Source of the DNA: an uncultured Prevotella sp.
GTDB taxonomy: Bacteria; Bacteroidota; Bacteroidia; Bacteroidales; Bacteroidaceae
Assembly: GCA_947304695.1 (NCBI GenBank)
Contig: CAMZBS010000021.1
Location: forward strand, 1 to 25,840
Direction of reading: 5' to 3'
Length of the DNA stretch: 25,840 nt
Translations under genes and position numbers: made by a program
Shown: positions 1 to 7,500 of the stretch, one piece after another
Position numbering within the stretch: position 1 is the stretch's first letter
Layout of the letters: every line of letters begins with the position of its first letter
Notes under the pieces: model-generated
The model's database searches: none
What the model was told of the DNA's origin: nothing
What the model saw: the letters and a program-made list of their open reading frames with translations, nothing else

Positions 1-193
1 GCAGCTGTTCGTCGTAGGGAGCCGAATAGGTGGGGAACACCCAGCACCTGTTTTTGATGATGATTCCTTCGGGGTCGGCATACCAGCCTTCCACGATAGG
101 ATTCCCGCTCCTCTCCTCATCCTTTGACGTTATGGCAGTTGCCGTCTGGCATGCCAGAACCAGGGGCAACGCAATCAGCATCTTCTTATTCAT
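1..193 (-). CDS. GH43-family glycoside hydrolase, N-terminal part (runs off the left edge)
   Basis: Only the first 64 codons are visible. The protein begins with a signal sequence (MNKKMLIALPLVLACQTATA), which could be cleaved by signal peptidase I after ATA or read as a weak lipobox (VLAC). It continues with NPIVEGWYADPEG, in which the D of YADPE is the expected GH43 catalytic base, followed by CWVFPTYSAPYDEQ, a stretch typical of GH43 beta-xylosidase/arabinofuranosidase-like enzymes. The ATG at 193 overlaps the TGA of the upstream GH115 gene (ATGA, 190-193), so the two are probably co-transcribed and translationally coupled. Family assignment rests on this short N-terminus; the subfamily and substrate cannot be told. 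A role in removing arabinose or xylose side chains beside the alpha-glucuronidase is inference. Confidence 0.8.
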   Translation of the reverse strand, partial: MNKKMLIALPLVLACQTATAITSKDEERSGNPIVEGWYADPEGIIIKNRCWVFPTYSAPYDEQL

Positions 194-3100
194 AGCCCAA
201 CCACTTTTCTTCTGTTCTGGATATAGATGCCTTTCCTTGTCACAGCGTCTGACACACGACGTCCCTGCAGGTCGTAGACCCTTTTGTCTGTCCTTCGCTG
301 CTCACAATCCGTCAGCACGGCTTCCAGGCCCGTGCTCCCGGCTACGCGGTTAATGCGGAAATAGTCGCACTTGAACCATCCGTTCTTATAGTCGGGGTGG
401 GGCGTACCGTCAGAGCGGCGGTTGTCTGAGCGTATGCCTAAGCGCAAGTTCTCTCCTTCGGCAAGGTCAACATAGACATACATGTCCTGCAGCACGAAGT
501 TGCCGTTCACCCCTCCTATGTATCCTGCAAAGGTGTTCACCTCGCCCTCCGTGAGGTTGTTCTCATAGTCCATGTCCATGCCGTAGTACTGCACGTTACG
601 GTTGGCAAACAGGCGTGTGGTGGCCAGATAGTTCTCTTCCACCCACAGCTTGCATTGCACCAAATAGCGACCCGCTGTCAGTTCGGCAGCGGGTACGGTT
701 TGATAGAGTTCGAAGCCATTGGGCATATAGCCGTTCTTGGGCAGGAACCAGCACACGTTCGTCTTGTGCGGGTTGGCGGCATCCTTGTTCATGCCGTAGG
801 AGTCGCCCGGAAATCCCGTGGCCATCTCCCACCCGTAGGGCTTATATCGGCGGGTGTCGCCCGAAGTGTTCTCGGTCACGCTTCCGTTCTGTTCATACAG
901 TTCGAAGTCGTAGTTCTTCAGCAGCTTCTCGGTGAGTCCCAGGTCTTCGCCCTGCTGTTCGGGCTGCTCATTCACCTTCTCTATGCGGAAAAAGTCCACC
1001 TTGAACCATCCTGCGTTGTCACTGGTCGAGCGCACACCGTTGTTGCGCTTGTTGCCGGTCTTGATACCGAGCGTCAGATTCTCGCCTGCTGCCACCTTGA
1101 CGTAGACCTCCATGTCGCGCAACACAATGCCCGACGTATTGCCTCCGGCATAACCGGCATATGTGGCGTTCTCGCCTGGGGTCAGCAGGTTGGTGTAGTC
1201 GCTCTCGTAGCCGTAGTACTGCACATCATTGTTGGCAAAGAGGCGGCAGCTGGTCTTCTTGTCGGCCTCCACCCAGAGCATGCAGCTGATGCGGTAGGTG
1301 CCAGCCTCTATCTTCGAGGCGGGTATGGTCTGATAGAGCCAGAACTCGTCGGGCATGGGCACGCTGTTGATCCAGCACACGTTGCCTCCGTGGTAGTTGG
1401 TGGCATCCTGGTTCACGCCGTAGGACTGCATCCCGTTGGCTCCCAGCTTCAGTTCTCCCTTCGACAGCCATCCGGCAGGAATGCCACGGCCTGTCTGGCC
1501 TGCGGCATTCAGCTGTCCGTCGTGGTTGTATTCAAAGTCATAGTTCTCAATGAGCTTCTTCGTGAGCGAGAGGTCGTCCTCGTTCTTCACCGTGTTGCGT
1601 ATCTCGCTGACCACGAGTCCCGGGTCCATGAAGCTCACGCGCACCGTCACCGTCTTTTCCGTCGCGCTTTCATAGTCCACGGCAGCCTCGTTGTAGCCCT
1701 GTATGACGGTGGTGTTCCACCTGCCCTCCATGGCCACCGTCTTCAGCGAGCTGGTGACGGGTGTCTTTCCGTCGACGGCAATGGCCACGCGCAGGTCGTA
1801 GGTGGTGTTCACGGGGAAGGTGGGCAGACAGCGCACCTCTATGTGGTTCTTACCGGCCTTAACCGGCACCTGATATTCAGCATAGGGAGCCTGTGCCGTC
1901 GAGGTATATGCCTTCATGTCGAGTGGCCACACGGTGATGCTGGCCTTGCCAGTGCCCAGTCCGTCGAGTCGGGTCATGTTGCCGCTCGACTTCTGGTAGT
2001 CGGAGGCAGGGACCACGGCCACGAAGTCCTTCACCAGGGGAATCTCTCCGCCCTGGCGTATGCCCGTGAGCGTGGCGGTCTCTGGCATGTTGAACTGCAC
2101 GCGGTCGCGCGGCTTGAAGTTCATGATGCCGTTCCACTTTCCCCCCGCAATGCCGTTGTTGTAGGTCTGCGTCATCTGTTCTATCATGCGGTATGCCTTG
2201 CGTGCCTCGGCAGCATACTCCAGTGCCTGGTCACGATGGCCCAGCTTGGCCAGCTCCAGGCTCTGCGAGGCCCTCAGCGTCTTCACATTCATGTAGTAGG
2301 CACCTTTCACGGGATATTCTATCAGCTGGAAGAAAGCATCCTGCTGACCTTCGGCAATGCTGCCCTTCAGCGCGTCGACCTTCGCCACGATGGCGGCGTA
2401 GTCCTTGATGCGCTGGTCTTTCTCGTCGTAGGAGTAGTCCACCATGAACACATGCTCAGGCTTGCCTCCTGCGGCCAGGCGGTAGTACTCCTTCTTGATG
2501 TCGGCAATACCGTCGGCCACGGCCTCGCCAAAGGTGCGTGCCGCCCACTCCCTGCTGTAGCCTATGGCCTTTTCGGGTGCCCAGCGGTCAATGTCCCAGG
2601 CCAGGTCCATGCAGAACTCCAGTTCCATCTCGGCAGGCTTGATGTCGCCCACGTTGATAATCCAGAGCGTGCGGATGCCCTGGTCGTAGGCCCGCGACAG
2701 CTCGTAGCTCATGAGCGACGGCGAGTGGGAGGCAATCCAGAGATAGTCCTCGGGCGTACCCCAGTAGGACACGTGGTAGTAAACGCCGTTGCCTCCCTTT
2801 CGTGCCTGCTCGGCCTGCTTCGGCAACTGGCGTATGTAGCCGTGGTTGTCGTCCACCCAGCAGAGCGTCACGTCCTCGGGCACCTGCAGTCCGGCATTAT
2901 AGGCATCGAGCACTTCTTTATAAGGAATGAAGAGCTGCGGCACCTTTGTCACATCGTCGAAGTATTTCGACAGCAGGTCTCGCTGAAAGCCTATGATCTC
3001 CGTCAGTCCGCGCACCTTGTCCTCAGTCGACGGATAGCCCGAGATGCCCCAGTCGTGTACGCCGCGCATGCCCAGCGTGTACATGCCGTCGTAGCCCACG

Positions 3101-4032
3101 CTCTCGGCCACGCGCTCTTCCCAGTAGTTCTGTATCTTGGTCTTGTTCGTCACATAGTTCCAGTCCTCGTTGGTGCCGTTCCAGGGGGCATGGCGCCACT
3201 CCCACTCATTGTCGCGCAGCATCTGTTCGCAATGGCTGGAGCCGAGCATAATGTCATATTTCCGGGCCACGGGCAGGTTGTCCTTGTTGGCCCAGAAAGC
3301 CTCCGAGCACAGGTGCATGGCAGGCCACAGCGTGTTGGCCCTGAGTCGCAGCAGCAGCTCCATGACGTGGGCGTAGGTGTTGGGGCCAATGTTGTTATAC
3401 CGCTTGTCTATGCCCTTGGCAGCCCAGGGCTGCAGTCCCCAGTCCTCGTCGTTGATGAAGATGCCCCTGAATTTCACCGACGGCTCCTTCGAGGTCATTT
3501 TCTGTCCGCTCACGTAGAGTGCCTCCTTCTTGGCAGGAGCCACATCGGCCCACCACACGTAGGGCGACACCCCCATCAGCCTTGACAGTTCAAAGAGTCC
3601 GTAGGCCGTGCCTCGGGGGGTGGAGCCTACGACCACCAGGTTGCCGTCAACCACCTGTAGCGAGAACACCTCCCATTTGCCCGTCACCTGAGAGGCGTCT
3701 ACCTTGCCCCGGGCAATCAGGTTGTCAACGAGTGGAGACTGCCCCACGGTGCCAGCGATAATGGCAGGGGCAGCCCCTGGCGTCTGGCCACCGGCAACGG
3801 CACTGACGGTCAGCCTCTGGCCAGTGACCAAGGCCACGTCTTCTGCCAGGCAGTTGGCCACAGTAGCCACTACGGGAGCGTCGGACTCGTCGTAGACGAT
3901 GGTGGCCCGACTGGTCTTGTCGACAATAGTCAGGCTGGCCCCCGTCTTAACAGATGTCAGTTCAATTTGTGCGATGGCCCCCACAGTCATCAGGGCGGCC
4001 ATCAGGAAGAGTGCGATTCTTTTTCTCATCAT
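190..4032 (-). CDS. GH115 alpha-glucuronidase with two C-terminal jelly-roll-like modules and a secretion tail
   Basis: This 1280-residue secreted enzyme has a signal peptide at 1-22 (MMRKRIALFLMAALMTVGAIAQ). An N-terminal alpha/beta domain covers about 23-180. The GH115 catalytic barrel follows from about 185, with the family blocks KFRGIFINDEDWG, NTLWPAMH, GSSHCEQ, LGMRGVHD, WVDDNHGY, YYHVSYWG and NVGDIKPAEME. A helical region and a GH115-type C-terminal beta domain extend to about 860. Two homologous modules of about 185 residues follow (about 875-1065 and 1075-1255), then a tail with YDLQGRRV and GIYIQNRRKVV like those exported by the type IX system. GH115 enzymes remove (4-O-methyl)glucuronic acid from internal xylose of xylan, and some act on other glucuronylated glycans. 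All catalytic-region blocks are intact, so activity is likely. There are two adjacent ATGs, at 4032 and 4029; either could be used. It has its own promoter and shares a putative operator with the neighbouring units. Confidence 0.93.
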   Translation of the reverse strand: MMRKRIALFLMAALMTVGAIAQIELTSVKTGASLTIVDKTSRATIVYDESDAPVVATVANCLAEDVALVTGQRLTVSAVAGGQTPGAAPAIIAGTVGQSPLVDNLIARGKVDASQVTGKWEVFSLQVVDGNLVVVGSTPRGTAYGLFELSRLMGVSPYVWWADVAPAKKEALYVSGQKMTSKEPSVKFRGIFINDEDWGLQPWAAKGIDKRYNNIGPNTYAHVMELLLRLRANTLWPAMHLCSEAFWANKDNLPVARKYDIMLGSSHCEQMLRDNEWEWRHAPWNGTNEDWNYVTNKTKIQNYWEERVAESVGYDGMYTLGMRGVHDWGISGYPSTEDKVRGLTEIIGFQRDLLSKYFDDVTKVPQLFIPYKEVLDAYNAGLQVPEDVTLCWVDDNHGYIRQLPKQAEQARKGGNGVYYHVSYWGTPEDYLWIASHSPSLMSYELSRAYDQGIRTLWIINVGDIKPAEMELEFCMDLAWDIDRWAPEKAIGYSREWAARTFGEAVADGIADIKKEYYRLAAGGKPEHVFMVDYSYDEKDQRIKDYAAIVAKVDALKGSIAEGQQDAFFQLIEYPVKGAYYMNVKTLRASQSLELAKLGHRDQALEYAAEARKAYRMIEQMTQTYNNGIAGGKWNGIMNFKPRDRVQFNMPETATLTGIRQGGEIPLVKDFVAVVPASDYQKSSGNMTRLDGLGTGKASITVWPLDMKAYTSTAQAPYAEYQVPVKAGKNHIEVRCLPTFPVNTTYDLRVAIAVDGKTPVTSSLKTVAMEGRWNTTVIQGYNEAAVDYESATEKTVTVRVSFMDPGLVVSEIRNTVKNEDDLSLTKKLIENYDFEYNHDGQLNAAGQTGRGIPAGWLSKGELKLGANGMQSYGVNQDATNYHGGNVCWINSVPMPDEFWLYQTIPASKIEAGTYRISCMLWVEADKKTSCRLFANNDVQYYGYESDYTNLLTPGENATYAGYAGGNTSGIVLRDMEVYVKVAAGENLTLGIKTGNKRNNGVRSTSDNAGWFKVDFFRIEKVNEQPEQQGEDLGLTEKLLKNYDFELYEQNGSVTENTSGDTRRYKPYGWEMATGFPGDSYGMNKDAANPHKTNVCWFLPKNGYMPNGFELYQTVPAAELTAGRYLVQCKLWVEENYLATTRLFANRNVQYYGMDMDYENNLTEGEVNTFAGYIGGVNGNFVLQDMYVYVDLAEGENLRLGIRSDNRRSDGTPHPDYKNGWFKCDYFRINRVAGSTGLEAVLTDCEQRRTDKRVYDLQGRRVSDAVTRKGIYIQNRRKVVGL
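346..916 (-). repeat. C-terminal module copy B of the GH115 protein
   Basis: This encodes the second of two homologous modules in the GH115 enzyme. It starts at NYDFELYEQ and ends at WFKCDYFRINRV. It shares the frame NYDFE...GWE...SYGMN...NVCW...LYQT(I/V)PA...LWVE...RLFAN.(D/N)VQYYG...AGY.GG...F(K)DYFRI with copy A and with the copy in the 1595-residue protein, but is the most diverged. The predicted fold is all-beta. A carbohydrate-binding role is inferred from position only. Confidence 0.75.
984..1550 (-). repeat. C-terminal module copy A of the GH115 protein
   Basis: This encodes the first C-terminal module, from NYDFEYNHDGQLN to WFKVDFFRI. It is very close to copy C at 4684-5251 in both protein and DNA; for example SVPMPDEFWLYQTIPAS and GIKTGNKRNNG occur in both. 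I do not recognise a named carbohydrate-binding module family. Confidence 0.8.
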
Positions 4033-4073
4033 GTTATTGCATATTTGTTTTCAGTTCTTTTCGCTTTCTGCCG

Positions 4074-4108
4074 CAAAATTAATCCTTATCATCCTCAGAA
4101 TACAACAA
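4074..4108 (-). promoter_or_regulatory. Promoter of the GH115-GH43 unit
   Basis: On the minus strand a TAATTTTG box (4081-4074) matches the Bacteroidota -7 consensus TAnnTTTG. Two candidate -33 TTG elements lie at 4108-4106 and 4105-4103, the latter 21 nt upstream. The predicted transcription start is near 4067, giving a leader of about 35 nt before the ATG at 4032. Confidence 0.75.
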
Positions 4109-4110
4109 TT

Positions 4111-4140
4111 ACTGGTCTAATAATGAAAAAAAAAGGTCAT
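4111..4140 (-). promoter_or_regulatory. Putative operator: two GACC half-sites 21 bp apart (GH115 unit)
   Basis: Read on the minus strand, AATGACC (distal, GACC at 4138-4135) and TTAGACCAGTAATT (proximal, GACC at 4117-4114) form direct repeats spaced 21 bp. The proximal site is separated by exactly 32 nt from the TAATTTTG box and abuts the -33 region. The same geometry recurs at the promoters at 9384-9391 and 9511-9518. The binding protein is not in the window. Confidence 0.6.
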
Positions 4141-4212
4141 TATGAAAAATCTTTACAATGCCCCCGCTGAGATTCGCTCAGAATTCACCAAATGGTCAGT
4201 CGGTCGCAAATG

Positions 4213-4236
4213 AGCGAATTATGGGCAATTTTGTAA
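4213..4236. repeat. 24-bp segment shared with 23039-23062
   Basis: This segment matches the one at 23039-23062 at 19 of 24 positions by hand alignment, including AGCGA at the left and ATTTTGTAA at the right. Both copies lie 30-55 bp to the left of a 22-bp-phased heptamer array, so they are probably part of the same repeat element. Confidence 0.6.
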
Positions 4237-4266
4237 CTGGCTGGCAGTCAAAGGATTGGGATTTTG

Positions 4267-4420
4267 GAGGCTTTTCCGCCCCCCGAAAACTGCCGTTTTA
4301 TGCCCTAACAGAGGCTTGGTTACGAAGGAAAAGAGGCTTACTTTCGATGCGTTTAAGCCTTATTTCCAATGCGTCAGAGCCTTATTTCCAATGCGTCAGA
4401 GCCTTTCTGCCTCGGAGACA
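4267..4420. repeat. 22-bp-phased heptamer array A
   Basis: A GAGSCTT-like heptamer occurs at 4267 (gaggctt), 4311 (gaggctt), 4333 (gaggctt), 4355 (aagcctt), 4377 (gagcctt) and 4399 (gagcctt). The steps are 44, 22, 22, 22 and 22 bp. The units at 4355-4376 and 4377-4398 differ at one position only (the first base); 4333-4354 is a weaker match. The remaining 15 positions vary between units. No function is known to me. Confidence 0.8.
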
Positions 4421-4519
4421 GAAGGCATCTGACCCTAAAAGAGCTACTTTCAGTTCCTTCTTTCGTCCAGAAGCACCTGTCGGGAGAGTGCTTTTTTCTA
4501 TGAATTATTTTGACAAAAA

Positions 4520-7500
4520 TCACTTCACCCATTTGCGGCCATTGACAATATAGATGCCACGCTGTAGCGGGCTGTGGGCCATCTTGCGACCCTGCAGGTC
4601 GTAGACCTCGTTGTGTAGCGTCTGCCGTACGCCATTCATGACGGCACCCAGTCCGGCACTCGGATCGGCATCGGAGATTTTGTGGATGCGAAAGAAATCC
4701 ACCTTGAACCATCCGGCATTGTCGCTTGTGGAGCGTTCGCCGTTGTTGCGCTTGTTGCCGGTCTTGATGCCGATGGTCAAGTCTTCGCCCTCGGCCACAT
4801 TGACCGTGACTTCCATGTCGCGCAGCACGAAATCGGAGGTGCTGCCTCCAGCGTAGCCAGCATAGGTATTGACCTCGCCTGGGGTGAGCAGGTTGGTATA
4901 GTCGGCCTCCGTGCCGTAGTACTGCACGTTGCGGTTGGCAAAGAGACGGCAGTTGGTCTTCTTGTTCACCTCCACCCACAACTTGCAGGCTATGCGATAC
5001 TGGCCGGGGGTGAGGCTGGAGGCGGGTATGGTCTGATAGAGCCAGAACTCGTCGGGCATGGGCACGCTGTTCATCCAGCACACATTGTTGCCGTGGTAGT
5101 TGGCCGCTCCCTGGTTCACACCGTAGGAGTCCAGTCCGTTGGCGCCTTTCTTCAACTCGCCAAACGACTCCCATCCGCAGGGAATGCCGCGACCTGTATT
5201 GCCCACGGCATTGAGCTGGCAGTCGTGGTTGTACTCGAAGTCGTAGTTCTCAATCAGCTCCTCCGTCAGTCCCAGGTCTTCCTCTTCGGCCATTCGGCTG
5301 CGTATGTTCTCGATGCGGGCATCCATCTCAAACTTGTCGTCGGTGGCATACCACGTGCTGAACACGCCATGCTGCGAGACAATGAGCGCAGCCTTGGCGG
5401 CCTTCATGGCCTCGTAGGCCGTCTTCAGGTGGAGGTAGCGGTCGTCGTCCTTGTTCTTATAGGCATAGACGTAATGATAGACGGCGGTGGAGAGCTGTTC
5501 CATGTAGTGGGCGTAGGCAGAGAGGTGGTCGTAGAAGAACTGGGCGTTGAGTGGTGAGAGCTGTGACTGGAGGGCCTCGCAGCTGCGGGCCACTGAGGCA
5601 AAGGCCGCCATTTCGCGGCTCATGCCCGCAAGAACGCTGTCAACGGGGTTGCGCCCCTCAATGCGGAAGGTGCGCCCGGGCACGCTCTCGTAGCCAATCT
5701 CGGTGAAGGGGTTCACCTTAAACGTGTTCCACGTGCTGTTGATCTGCTTGATGACCTGCGAGTGGCGCAAGTCCTGGAACACATACTGACGGTCGAAGCC
5801 ACCGGGGAAGTCGCTCTTCTTCGGGTTCCAGTAGGCACGATAGTAGTCACGATAGAGCCGTGCTGCCTCGGCGGCATGCTCCTTGCCGAAGTACTGGGCA
5901 CAGAAGCGGTGCAGGAAGTCGTCGGTGGTATAGGCCGTCGGATTCCACATCATGGCGGCGTTGGCACTCATCTCCATGAGGAACTCGCGCAGGTTGCCTG
6001 CATTGACCACGCTGAACGTAAGCGGACCCTTCGACATGACGTAGCGGTAGTTGTCCTCCATCTTCCACGGGCCTTCGGCCGGAGCCAGATGGGCACCAGT
6101 GGAATAGAACTGCAGGTTCATGTAGTAGCCCAGCTTCACGCTGTCGGTATTGGTCCAGTTCACAAGGTCGTCGTAGGGGTAATGGTCACGCCGTCCTGCC
6201 ACAAAAGTCCAGAGCATGTTGGTGGCGGTGGGCGGCTGCAGATGACCGGCTGCCAGCAGCGACGAGATTTCGTCGTAGAAGGTCATACGCACGAAGGGGT
6301 TCTGCTCGCCCGTAGACTGGCATATCATGTCGTACTGTTCCCTGACCATGCGGTTGATGACAGCTCCACGCTCGGCATCGCTGGCAGGGGCATCAGCGAA
6401 GACTGACCAGAAAGGCTGGTCGGTCTTGCCACGGAAGGCCACCTGCCACAGGTTCTCAACGCCGCTGTTCATCACGGCATCGATGTTGTACTGCCAGAAC
6501 TCGCGCAGCGACTTCATGTCGTTTACCGAGAGGGCCGGGGGCGTGACGTGGCGCACCTGCTGCCAGTAGGCATCCCAATTGGCGAAGCTGTTGTTCAGGG
6601 CCACCATGTGGTGCGAGGTGAGCACCAGACCGTATTTCTTGTAGAGCATGGCCTCGCTGTTCAGGGTGCCATTAGTGGTCACGGTGGCGGTGTACTCCAC
6701 AGTGTTGAGCTTCAGCCTTAGCATGGTCTCAAGCCATCGCTCATTGTTGTCAGTGCTCTGTCGGCGCCAAGGCACGAAGAGGTCTTCGTCGTTGGGGAAC
6801 CAGGCACGGTAGCGCACAACGGGCGACGGCTGGTAGTAGTCGAAATCATCAGGCACCTCAATCGCATCCTTCCGCCCAGGCTGCCAGTCGCACCAGTACC
6901 ACAGGGGCGGCACACCCAGCAGCTGTTCGCTCAGCGAGTAGACGGCATAGATGGTGCCACGCATGTCGGCACCTTGCATCACAATGCGGCGACGGGCCTT
7001 GTCGGCATAGACACGGTGGGACTCGAAGCCGTCGAGGCCACCATTTTCCACCACCAGCTCAACGCCCTGGGTGGTGCCGGGGGTGCTGACAATGGCAGGC
7101 TTGAAGCCCATCACCTTCTGAAAGTCGCGCTGCAGAGCCTCGACGGCCAGTTTCACCTGACTGCACTCGGCATCGGCCACGACAATGGCAACGCTGCCTG
7201 CACGGAGCGTGAGCCCTTCAGCCACAGTGTTGCTGACGGTGAAGCGCAGTCGCGGACTGATTTCCTCATAGCCGTCATTATTGAAGAGTACGGCATAGTA
7301 CTGGTTGGTGTCGTTGATGGTGAAGTGGAGCGTGCCGCTGGACGAACTGGTGTACTGCCAGGTGTATGACGGGGTGGAAGCACCGGGCTGCTGTCCCTGC
7401 ACGTAGATGCCGACCCACGCCTTGGTGCCCACGGGTGCATTCTCATAGGCAATATCGACAGTCCCCGGCTTGAAACTGCTGTCGCTGACCATCAGCCGTG

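Larger units (their letters stand above)
4033..4519. other. Gene-free 487-bp interval between the GH115 gene and the phosphoesterase-GH115 fusion
   Basis: The right-to-left order is: the 3' end of the 1595-residue gene; a weak hairpin near 4471-4493; an array of 22-bp units (4267-4420); a 24-bp segment (4213-4236) also found near 23039; a small inverted repeat CTGAG/CTCAG at about 4169-4183; then the operator and promoter of the GH115 gene. I see no convincing protein gene in either strand; the plus-strand ORF 4158-4553 is mainly repeat sequence. Confidence 0.7.

Noticed and set aside
655..3585. Plus-strand open frame of 976 codons
   Set aside because: It is antisense to the GH115 coding region, shows no recognisable domain, and its length follows from the codon bias of the true gene.
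4267..4420. The 22-bp arrays as CRISPR arrays
   Set aside because: Only 7 bp are conserved per unit, orientation alternates, the intervening 15 bp are partly alike, and no cas gene is present.
4469..4497. Intrinsic terminator: stem AAGCAC/GTGCTT followed by a T-run
   Set aside because: The T-run follows on the plus strand, where no gene ends; for the minus-strand fusion gene the orientation is wrong, and the stem is only 6 bp.
4158..4553. Plus-strand open frame of 131 codons between the GH115 gene and the fusion gene
   Set aside because: It is built largely from the 22-bp repeat units and runs into the 3' end of the fusion gene; no motif or promoter supports it.
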